Shown piece after piece: positions 1 to 5,219 of a stretch of DNA of 5,219 bases; the first letter of the stretch is position 1, and every line of letters starts with the position of its first letter. Source of the stretch: CAXMNX01 sp964194845. Lineage in GTDB: Bacteria > Pseudomonadota > Alphaproteobacteria > Rhodobacterales > Rhodobacteraceae. The stretch lies in assembly GCA_964194845.1 (NCBI GenBank), contig CAXMNX010000042.1, positions 1-5,219 of the forward strand. The letters are read 5' to 3'. The notes beneath the pieces were generated by a model. It was not told the DNA's origin. It saw nothing but the letters and a program-made list of their open reading frames with translations, and did no database searches. A program made the position numbers and the translations under genes.

Positions 1-25
1 AACAGATTGGGCAAATCTCTACATT

Positions 26-46
26 CTGTTTGGCATTCGCCAACAG
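26..46. promoter_or_regulatory. hairpin-forming dyad in the leader of the four-gene operon
   Basis: The inner arms TTGGC (30-34) and GCCAA (39-43) pair around a 4-base ATTC loop. The stem continues with CTG (26-28) pairing to CAG (44-46) if T29 is bulged. No T-run follows, so it does not look like an intrinsic terminator. Its place a few bases before the ribosome binding site of the first gene fits an operator for a dimeric repressor or a 5' leader stem; which one is inference. No convincing -35/-10 pair is visible in the 63 bases available, so the promoter may lie to the left of the window. Confidence 0.4.
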
Positions 47-52
47 CCTCTT

Positions 53-57
53 AAGGA
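53..57 (+). promoter_or_regulatory. ribosome binding site of the flavin oxidoreductase gene
   Basis: AAGGA lies 6 bases before the ATG at 64 and is the clearest Shine-Dalgarno site of the operon. It supports ATG 64 as the true start and suggests independent translation initiation here, while the three following genes rely mainly on coupling. Confidence 0.75.
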
Positions 58-63
58 AAACTG

Positions 64-1551
64 ATGCCAGATAAAACCAGCGCCGAATTCACTCCTCATT
101 CGCTTGATGCGCTGGAAGCGCGGGTCGCACAGGATCGTCAATACCTTTGTGTTCCGGCTGCAAATTGGGTGTCAAATCACCAGGTGGGTGAAGAACAAGT
201 ACTTGATGTTGTCGTCATTGGCGGAGGCATGTGCGGACTTTTGGCGCAACATGCGCTGATTTCCGGAGGTGTCCGAAACATCGCCCAGTTTGACCGCAGC
301 GAGTCCGGGCTGGAAGGGCCATGGCTGACCTATGCACGGATGGAAAATCTGCGCTCCCCTAAGCACCTGACCGGCCCAGCATTTGGTTACGCAAGTCTGA
401 CTTTCCGCGCCTGGCACGTCGCCGTGCACGGAGAGACGGCGTGGGAAGCGCTCGATAAAATTCCACGCCCGATGTGGATGGAATATCTGACCTGGTATCG
501 TGAAGTTCTAGGGCTACAGGTGCAAAACAAAGTCTCGCTTGATCTGGTGGAAAACGACGGGGAATATTTGCGTCTCCACCTCAGCGGTGAAAAAGCACCG
601 GCGAAATCGGTTCTGGCACGCAAGCTGATTATGGCCACGGGGCGTGATGGCACCGGTCAGCCCAATATCCCCGGCTTCATGAAAGATGTGCCGCGGAAAT
701 ACTGGGCGCATTCTGCGGATGACATTAATTTTCCGGCGCTACGCGGAAAGCGCGTGACTGTGGTCGGGGTTGGCGCTTCGGCGGTCGATAATGCCGCGGA
801 AGCGCTTGAAGCTGGCGCAAAGGAAGTCCGCCACCTTGCCCGGCGCAAGGAGATGCCCTGTATCAACAAATTGATGGGCATCGGTTCATTCGGGTTCATC
901 TCTGGTTATGCTGCTTTGCCCGACGAGTGGCGCTGGCGGATGATGCGGTATTCAATGGTCGCTCAAACGCCGCCTCCGCATGGCTCCACGCTTCGGGTCA
1001 GCCGTCACAAGAACGCATATTTTCATTTTGGCAAGGCGGTGACAGAAGTAAAGGAATGCGGCGGTCTGTTGCAGATCGCCAATGCGGACGGCAGTGTTCT
1101 TGAAACTGATTACCTGATACTGGGCACCGGTTTCACAACAGTACCCAACGCGCGGAGCGAGTTTGGTGACATAGCAGACCGGATCGAGCTTTGGCGGGAT
1201 GTTTATACACCACCAGAGGACGAAGAGCTTAGCGATCTCGGAAGGTTTCCCTATCTTAACAGCGACTTCACCTTTCGCGAGCGTGTTCCAGGAGAGGCGC
1301 CGTGGCTCAAGAACGTCTATTGCTTCAACTACGGTGCGACGGCAAGCCTTGGCAAAGTCAGCGGTGACATCCCCGGAATTTCGGAAGGAGCGTCATGGCT
1401 TACTCGGGAGATCGCCGCATCGCTTTATCGCGAAGATATCGAAAAACACTGGCAGCATCTGGTCGATTACGACATGCCTGAACTTGACGGCAGTGAATGG
1501 GAGCCAAGTGAAATGCCCGACTATACCGCGAAAGGTGCAGTGACCGCGTGA
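64..1551 (+). CDS. FAD/NAD(P)-binding oxidoreductase, flavin-containing monooxygenase-like
   Basis: A 495-residue two-dinucleotide-domain flavoprotein, probably cytosolic, with no signal peptide or obvious membrane span. The FAD-binding Rossmann motif is VVIGGGMCGL (about residues 50-59). A second, NAD(P)H-type motif, VVGVGASAVDNA, lies near 233-244, and the ILGTGF motif near 352-357 corresponds to the conserved ATG-type motif of FMO-like enzymes. A WAHS segment near 214-217 sits where the FMO fingerprint has its HS pair, but the full FxGxxxHxxx(Y/F) signature is not clean. Enzymes with this layout use NAD(P)H and oxygen to hydroxylate or oxygenate N, S or C atoms of small molecules; here the substrate is unknown. 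It is the first gene of a four-gene coupled operon, and its TGA overlaps the next gene's GTG. A non-oxygenating disulfide or amine oxidoreductase is the main alternative. Fold assignment is firm; monooxygenase activity is inference. Confidence 0.85.
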   Translation: MPDKTSAEFTPHSLDALEARVAQDRQYLCVPAANWVSNHQVGEEQVLDVVVIGGGMCGLLAQHALISGGVRNIAQFDRSESGLEGPWLTYARMENLRSPKHLTGPAFGYASLTFRAWHVAVHGETAWEALDKIPRPMWMEYLTWYREVLGLQVQNKVSLDLVENDGEYLRLHLSGEKAPAKSVLARKLIMATGRDGTGQPNIPGFMKDVPRKYWAHSADDINFPALRGKRVTVVGVGASAVDNAAEALEAGAKEVRHLARRKEMPCINKLMGIGSFGFISGYAALPDEWRWRMMRYSMVAQTPPPHGSTLRVSRHKNAYFHFGKAVTEVKECGGLLQIANADGSVLETDYLILGTGFTTVPNARSEFGDIADRIELWRDVYTPPEDEELSDLGRFPYLNSDFTFRERVPGEAPWLKNVYCFNYGATASLGKVSGDIPGISEGASWLTREIAASLYREDIEKHWQHLVDYDMPELDGSEWEPSEMPDYTAKGAVTA

Positions 1552-2036
1552 GCACTATTGAAAACACCACACTTGCGCGCATGGCCGGGCTAACATCAAA
1601 CGGGGCGACAATGTCGTCGCTGCGTGTCCGTGAAAAAGTTGTTGCGATGACAGAGGCGGCAGAGGCAGCCGCGCTGGCACCAAATGATCCTGGCGAATTG
1701 TCCCACAGTTTACGTGCGGCGCTGGCATGCCGAGCAGCGCGCCTGAACGGTGATGCGACACTTGCGGATTATTATGGTGCCAAAATTTCTGATCCAGCAG
1801 ACCAGGCACTTGCGGACCCCGACAACCCCGGAACCGGCGACCGGTTGCGCACATTATTGGATTTTTCCGACAAAGTGACCGCATCACCGCGGGAGGCGAC
1901 AGAGGCAGACATTGCGGCGCTGACATCGGCGGGAGTATCGGAACCCGATATCGTGCGCCTCTGCGAGCTGATCGCATTTCTTGCCTATCAATACCGCGTC
2001 ATCGCGGGGCTTGCTCTGATGGAAAAAACAGCGTGA
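1548..2036 (+). CDS. CMD-domain protein lacking the CxxC motif (resembles the Avi_7170 family)
   Basis: A 162-residue, mostly helical protein. The sequence around residues 120-155 (an ATEADIAALTSAGVSEPDIVRL-like stretch, followed by LIAFLAYQYRVIAGL) matches the C-terminal helices of carboxymuconolactone decarboxylase/AhpD-fold proteins. It has only two isolated cysteines (C61 and C139) and no CxxC pair, so it is unlikely to be a peroxidase by itself. From memory it resembles the family called 'CMD domain protein, Avi_7170 family', whose members occur next to an Avi_7169-type alkylhydroperoxidase-domain protein, exactly as here. The GTG start at 1548 overlaps the preceding stop by 4 bp (GTGA) with only a distant AAAGG at 1531-1535; ATG 1581 in the same frame is a less likely start. 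The likely role is as a partner or subunit of the following AhpD-like protein, which is inference. Confidence 0.78.
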   Translation: MSTIENTTLARMAGLTSNGATMSSLRVREKVVAMTEAAEAAALAPNDPGELSHSLRAALACRAARLNGDATLADYYGAKISDPADQALADPDNPGTGDRLRTLLDFSDKVTASPREATEADIAALTSAGVSEPDIVRLCELIAFLAYQYRVIAGLALMEKTA

Positions 2037-2638
2037 GTGAAGTGCTGCACAAGTTCACCAAAACCGTTCCTGACTGGCGCCCGCGGGTTTCTCCAGTCAG
2101 GCTGAATGAAGCGACCAAAGAACAGCTTGAAGCCCTGCAGGTTACACCGTCAAACACCAAGGTATCTGACTACGTTCTGGTATTGGCCCATGATGTCGAA
2201 ACCCTGAAAATCCGCTCTCCGCTGTTCAACGCGATCATGTATGACAGAGGTGGGCTGTCGCGTGCGGAACGTGAAGTCGGGGCGGTCGCGGCGTCGATCA
2301 TCAATCGTTGTGTCTATTGTGCTGCCGTTCATGCCTCGCGCCACATCCAGCTGGAGAAATCGGAAGAGCTGATGGATGTGATTTTCGCATCAGGAGAATT
2401 TTCGCGGCTCGATCCGCGAAATCAGGCGATATTTGACTTTGCCATGCGGCTGGCCAAAAGCCCGTCTGACGCTACCGAAGCAGACATGAACAGGCTTCGC
2501 GATACCGGAATGTCAGATGAAGAGATTATCGACCTGATCTTGTCCTCATCACTTTTTGGCTGGGCGAACCGGCTTATGCATGTGCTGGGCGACCCGATAC
2601 GCCGCTCACCGCGCCACGCAAAGGCCAATGACACATGA
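2033..2638 (+). CDS. AhpD-like alkylhydroperoxidase-domain protein (resembles the Avi_7169 family)
   Basis: A 201-residue CMD/AhpD-fold protein. It carries the complete AhpD active-site pattern: E81, eleven residues, C93-V-Y-C96, three residues, H100, within RCVYCAAVH. In AhpD this set forms the redox-active dithiol and proton relay that reduces peroxides or a partner protein. The C-terminal segment with SSSLFGWANRLMHVLGDP (about residues 171-188) is also typical of peroxidase-related AhpD-like proteins. It starts at GTG 2033, overlapping the upstream stop as GTGA, with a weak GGA at 2021-2023. Its neighbour is a CMD protein without cysteines in that pattern, so the two may form a mixed oligomer with one catalytic partner. 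Real substrates are unknown: general peroxide defence is possible, but placement between two NAD(P)H-type enzymes suggests a pathway-specific redox role. Confidence 0.88.
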   Translation: MSEVLHKFTKTVPDWRPRVSPVRLNEATKEQLEALQVTPSNTKVSDYVLVLAHDVETLKIRSPLFNAIMYDRGGLSRAEREVGAVAASIINRCVYCAAVHASRHIQLEKSEELMDVIFASGEFSRLDPRNQAIFDFAMRLAKSPSDATEADMNRLRDTGMSDEEIIDLILSSSLFGWANRLMHVLGDPIRRSPRHAKANDT

Positions 2639-3738
2639 ACCGACCGAGCATTACAATTCGCGTTGGTATTGCGGGAGCAGGAGCAGTCGCCTTTGGCACG
2701 GCAGCGCGGCTTTCTGAATTGGGTCATGCTCCGACGCTGTGGTCCCCTTCTGGTGCGCGCACCCGAGAGCTCGCTGATGGCGCTGCATTGACTGCAACGG
2801 GTGCGGTTGAGCGCGAATTTCATCCGGGCATTGCCCCCGATGCCAAAACCCTTTGTGCTGAAAATGAAGTTATCCTGATTGCGGTGCCGGGCTACGGGCA
2901 TAAGACTGTGATGGACACAGTCGCCCCGCACCTGCGCGCGGATCAAACCGTGATCATCAGCTCTCACGCGTCTCTCGGCGCTCTTTACCTGAGCGACTTA
3001 CTGGCCGCGCGTGGTATTTCACTGCCAATTGTCGCCTGGGGCACGACGATGACTACCGGACGACAAAGCGATTACACCAGTGTTCAGGTTAATACGGTAC
3101 GAGGCCAGGTCGATATTTGCGTGATCCCCGAAGGCGAAACCAAAACGGGCCTCGCGCTTTGTCAGGCGTTGTTTGGCGATAGATTTCAGCTCCGCGACGG
3201 GCTGCTTGCCATTACGCTTTCCAACCTCAACCCGCAAAACCATATGGGAATTTCGCTTGGGAATATGTCGCGGATGGAGCGTGGCGAAACTTGGAGCCAA
3301 GGCCAGAATATCACGCCAAAAATTGGCCGATTGTTGGAGACGCTCGATCAGGAGCGGTTGGGTATCGCTGAAGCACTAGGCCTGTCCGTTCGCACAATCT
3401 TCGAACATTTTCACTTGTCCTTCCATGTGCCTATCGCCAGCATTTCCGAGATGAACGCGGAAATGCACGAGCAGGGCAACGGCGGCACGGGCCCTTCCAC
3501 CGCCGACAGCCGTTATGTGACCGAAGACGTTCCTTATGGTCTCGTTATGACGGTTCGTCTGGGCGAACTCGCTGGCCGCCCCGCCAATCTGCATTGCGCC
3601 GGGGTGGAGATTTTTTCGGCGATGTATGGACGGGATTTTTTTGCGGAGAACACGCTTTTGAACGCCATTGATATTTCTGGAATGAGCCTTGACGATCTTT
3701 GCCGCGCGGCCCGGAAGGGCACTGTCAGACAAAACTAG
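2635..3738 (+). CDS. octopine/nopaline (opine) dehydrogenase-family protein
   Basis: A 367-residue protein with an N-terminal Rossmann domain (GIAGAGAVAFG, residues 11-21, with G14 and G16 as fingerprint glycines) and a C-terminal helical domain of the octopine-dehydrogenase type. The conserved NLNPQNHMG (about 197-205) contains the probable catalytic histidine H203, and RYVTEDVPYGLV (about 293-304) is a family hallmark. Known members join an amino acid to a 2-oxo acid by NAD(P)H-dependent reductive amination, or run the reverse reaction; the partners here are unknown. The HP pair common in the catalytic motif is HM here. The start ATG 2635 overlaps the AhpD-like gene's stop as ATGA, with AAAGG at 2620-2624. 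Length is normal for the family, but the last six codons (GTVRQN) and the stop lie in the putative left end of an IS6-type element, so the native C-terminus may have been replaced by a short tail. Probably still functional. Confidence 0.87.
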   Translation: MNRPSITIRVGIAGAGAVAFGTAARLSELGHAPTLWSPSGARTRELADGAALTATGAVEREFHPGIAPDAKTLCAENEVILIAVPGYGHKTVMDTVAPHLRADQTVIISSHASLGALYLSDLLAARGISLPIVAWGTTMTTGRQSDYTSVQVNTVRGQVDICVIPEGETKTGLALCQALFGDRFQLRDGLLAITLSNLNPQNHMGISLGNMSRMERGETWSQGQNITPKIGRLLETLDQERLGIAEALGLSVRTIFEHFHLSFHVPIASISEMNAEMHEQGNGGTGPSTADSRYVTEDVPYGLVMTVRLGELAGRPANLHCAGVEIFSAMYGRDFFAENTLLNAIDISGMSLDDLCRAARKGTVRQN

Positions 3739-4002
3739 CATGAGACGGGCAGGGTGGCTCCGTAGCCTCGCTGGATGATAAAATGCAGTCCATTTCGCTA
3801 TTTCAAAACCAGTCCTGAGGTCATCCGCCTGGCAGTGATGCTCTATGTACGGTTTTCGTAGACCCTTCGGAATGTTGAAGATTTTCTGCATGAGTGGGGG
3901 ATCGAAATCAGTCACGAAACGGTTCGGTTCTGGTGGAATAGATTTGGCCCAGTTTTTGCGACTGAAATCCAGAGAAGACGAGCAAACAGGATGGGGCCTC
4001 GG
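3718..4002 (+). mobile_element. truncated IS6-family insertion sequence, left end only
   Basis: GGCACTGTCAGACAAA at 3718-3733 resembles the GGCACTGTTGCAAA-type terminal inverted repeat of IS6-family elements. It lies 57 bases before the transposase start, a usual distance for this family. Transposase similarity runs to about 4002 and then stops abruptly; the DDE catalytic part and the right inverted repeat are not present in the window. The right boundary is therefore approximate. Transposase assignment is firm, the exact left end is inference. Confidence 0.7.
3775..4002 (+). pseudogene. IS6-family transposase, 5' fragment with internal stop
   Basis: Reading from ATG 3775 gives MIKCSPFRYFKTSPEVIRL and, after a stop, TLRNVEDFLHEWGIEISHET followed by VRFWWNRFGPVFATEIQRRR. 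This is the N-terminal helix-turn-helix region of IS6-family transposases. A TAG at 3859-3861 stands where family members usually have a leucine, consistent with a TTG-to-TAG change. The frame closes at TGA 4003-4005 shortly after similarity ends, before the region that would carry the first catalytic aspartate (the WRWHLDE-like segment). Only about 76 of some 235-265 expected codons remain, so the gene is dead twice over: nonsense mutation and truncation. Confidence 0.88.
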
Positions 4003-4261
4003 TGAACCTAAATGACGCGGATAGTCTGCTTCTAAGACATTGGAACGAACCGCAGCGAACGGCAGGTTTGTCTCGCTACCCAGCCATCGCCACGATCGAT
4101 TTCGTTGCACTGAAGCGCGGATTTACGCCGCGCCGCCGCGAGGGTATTTCTGCGCGCGCTCGTGGCAAACTTGGGATGGGTCTGCTGTGGGCTCAAAGCC
4201 GCCTTCCGCGTTGCAGCCAAATGATCTGCATCGCGCAGTCCACATTCGTAGCGAACGGCCC

Positions 4262-4302
4262 AAAGCGGACCACCGCAGAGGGCCTAGACGCACGTCCGCT
4301 TT
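4262..4302. repeat. 9-bp perfect inverted repeat with a 23-base spacer
   Basis: AAAGCGGAC (4262-4270) is the exact reverse complement of GTCCGCTTT (4294-4302). A competing inner pairing, GGCCC (4257-4261) with GGGCC (4280-4284), could form another stem. Its position in gene-poor DNA resembles the short interspersed palindromic units common in some alphaproteobacterial genomes. Membership of a repeat family is inference. Confidence 0.4.
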
Positions 4303-4347
4303 CGGAAATTGACTGTTTTGAGAGGACATCGCAAGTTGGTGTAAATT

Positions 4348-4352
4348 GGGAG
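4348..4352 (+). promoter_or_regulatory. ribosome binding site favouring a TTG start
   Basis: GGGAG lies 7 bases before the TTG at 4360. The in-frame GTG at 4381 has no purine-rich site before it, so this element decides in favour of the TTG start. Confidence 0.5.
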
Positions 4353-4359
4353 TAATTGA

Positions 4360-4803
4360 TTGCGACGTGTTGGTTTTACTGTGAACGCCGACACGGGCAC
4401 GGCCACCGTGTTGGCGCTACGCGTCCGGACTCATCTCTGCCGAATTGTCGGGCAGGCGACTCCCATCACGTATCAAGCTCTGGCCAAGGCCTTGGGTCTC
4501 TCGCCGCCAAATACGATCCATCAACTCACGGTCGCGTTGGAAAGCCTGATTGAAGAGGATGCCGCCGCCGCCCGCCCGTTGATCGCAGCGCTCGTGGTTA
4601 GCAAGACACGGGGTGGGTTGCCCGCACCGGGCTTTTTCGATTGCGCGCGGCGCGTTGGACGCTTCGACGGCGACCCGTCGGGACCTGAGGGCTCAGCGTT
4701 CTACGCGGCAGAGTTCAATAAGGCCGTCGAATTCTGGCGCGCGGCCGCCGAAGTCGTGGATCAGGTGCCCAAGTTCGACAGGCATCCTGAAGATGGGGAT
4801 TGA
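4360..4803 (+). CDS. conserved-looking protein of unknown function, possible winged-helix-like N-terminal half
   Basis: A 147-residue soluble protein that I cannot assign to a named family. Residues about 30-48 (GQATPITYQALAKALGL) look like the winged-helix start seen in alkyltransferase-like and some regulator proteins. Next comes a helix with acidic residues (LESLIEEDAAA), then RPLIAALVVSKTRGG and LPAPGFFDCARRVGRFDGD (about 72-105), a pattern I associate with small uncharacterised bacterial proteins. There is no Cys-His pair of the PCHRV type, so it is not an active DNA alkyltransferase. The TTG start at 4360 follows GGGAG; GTG 4381 is the alternative. The last 111 bases are overlapped antisense by the open frame of the broken integrase. 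It stands alone, not in an operon, between two mobile-element fragments. Coding status is well supported by a continuous frame and protein-like composition; function is unknown. Confidence 0.7.
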   Translation: MRRVGFTVNADTGTATVLALRVRTHLCRIVGQATPITYQALAKALGLSPPNTIHQLTVALESLIEEDAAAARPLIAALVVSKTRGGLPAPGFFDCARRVGRFDGDPSGPEGSAFYAAEFNKAVEFWRAAAEVVDQVPKFDRHPEDGD

Positions 4804-5219
4804 AAACACTCTGCGGCACGACTTCCCGGAAGTGATCGGCCCGCACCGGCCAAGCTCGCGAAGGACTGTGCCGTTAGCGCGGTTACGCCAGGCACCGTAT
4901 TCCACGCAGCTATCCTCGTCGACGAAGTCGCAGGTTTTGGCCTCGAAGAATTCGGCAAGCGGTCCAACCGCGTATGCGATACGCTCAGGGCAGAAAACTT
5001 TGCCGACCTCGGCGCGCTTAACGACGTTCTCTGCATAGACCACGAGCATATCGGTCACGAGCACTTCAGATGGGTCACGGGGGCCGGATTGTTTCTGGCG
5101 GTTTGCGAGCCAGTCGCAGAAGATGCCTTCAGCTTTTTCGCGATCCGCTGTGCCCGTTGAGCACTCGCGGCTGCGGCCGTTTTCGGTCCAATTGATGTAG
5201 TAGCACTTCCGTTTTTCGA
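4693..5219 (-). pseudogene. phage-type integrase (tyrosine recombinase), 5' fragment, enters from the right edge
   Basis: The frame is open from the window edge to TGA 4693-4695, so the start lies to the right, probably only a few codons away. The visible N-terminus reads KRKCYYINWTENGRSRECST then GTADREKAEGIFCDWL, typical of the arm-binding N-terminal region of alphaproteobacterial integrases. The core-binding SAM-like domain follows, up to GTVLRELG near 4850. Beyond that point the family continuation (LRAAINHA-type helix) is missing, and the remaining roughly 50 codons show no similarity in this frame or its two alternatives. The catalytic domain with the R...HxxR...Y residues is therefore absent and the gene cannot recombine DNA. 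A deletion or recombination junction near 4850 explains this better than a simple frameshift. The tail antisense to the small + strand gene is probably accidental. No tRNA or attachment site is visible in the window. Confidence 0.78.

Larger units (their letters stand above)
4003..4359. other. intergenic stretch without a convincing gene
   Basis: Short frames exist on both strands here, but none shows a recognisable family, a good ribosome binding site or sustained coding character. The stretch separates the broken IS6-type transposase from the next gene. It contains a 9-bp inverted repeat at 4262-4302 and degenerate, repeat-like segments such as GAACCGCAGCGAACGGC near 4048. A TTGACT at 4309-4314 could be a -35 element, but no -10 box stands at the usual spacing. 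Confidence 0.6.

Noticed and set aside
1555..1977. A 140-codon - strand frame
   Set aside because: It is fully antisense to the well-supported CMD-domain gene, and its product is rich in Pro, Arg and Cys as expected of a shadow frame.
3751..3767. Short GGCT-CCGT-AGCC hairpin as terminator of the operon
   Set aside because: The stem is only 4 bp, has no following T-run, and lies inside the IS6-type left end.
3376..4110. A 244-codon open frame on the - strand
   Set aside because: It lies antisense to the dehydrogenase 3' part and runs through the IS6-type remnant; it has no recognisable domain and crosses a rearrangement junction.
4309..4347. TTGACT ... TAAATT as a promoter for the 147-residue protein
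   Set aside because: The two elements are 27 bases apart, too far for a standard sigma-70 type promoter, and nothing like a -10 box stands at 16-18 bases.
4002..4355. A 117-codon + strand frame starting with GTG
   Set aside because: Its start overlaps the last codons of the broken transposase, it has no ribosome binding site, and the product is low in recognisable protein character.
4613..5038. A 141-codon + strand frame overlapping the small gene and the integrase remnant
   Set aside because: It is a Ser/Arg/Pro-rich shadow of better-supported frames on both sides, with no family resemblance.
1..5219. CRISPR array, tRNA or rRNA gene
   Set aside because: No regularly spaced direct repeats and no recognisable tRNA or rRNA sequence were seen on either strand.

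Overview
The window looks like a piece of an alphaproteobacterial accessory region. A sphingomonad or erythrobacter-type host is the best guess, because the integrase fragment, the IS6-type fragment and the small protein at the right resemble families I associate with that group; this is recollection, not a search result.

Left part (1-3738): four genes on the + strand, each overlapping the next by exactly 4 bp (GTGA, GTGA, ATGA), so almost certainly one translationally coupled operon. In order they encode a flavin-dependent, NAD(P)H-binding oxidoreductase of the FMO-like type, a carboxymuconolactone decarboxylase (CMD)-domain protein without the redox cysteine pair, an AhpD-like protein with the full E-x11-C-x2-C-x3-H motif, and an octopine/nopaline (opine) dehydrogenase-family protein. 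The first gene has a good ribosome binding site and a hairpin-forming dyad just upstream. The set suggests NAD(P)H-linked chemistry on a small amine, amino acid or opine-like compound, with a paired AhpD-fold module for thiol redox or peroxide handling. The substrate cannot be read from the sequence, and I know of no described pathway with exactly these four genes.

Middle part (about 3718-4350): the dehydrogenase frame ends inside what looks like the left terminal inverted repeat of an IS6-family insertion sequence. It is followed by a 5' fragment of the transposase carrying an internal stop, and the element breaks off near 4002. About 350 bases without a convincing gene follow, containing a 9-bp inverted repeat and degenerate repeat-like sequence.

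Right part (4360-5219): a small + strand gene (147 aa, TTG start, unknown function, possible winged-helix-like N-terminal half) faces the 5' fragment of a tyrosine-recombinase (phage-type integrase) gene on the - strand. The integrase gene enters from beyond the right edge, loses family resemblance near 4850 before any catalytic domain, and its frame runs on antisense over the end of the small gene. The IS and integrase fragments mark this as a rearranged, island-like locus next to an apparently intact metabolic operon.
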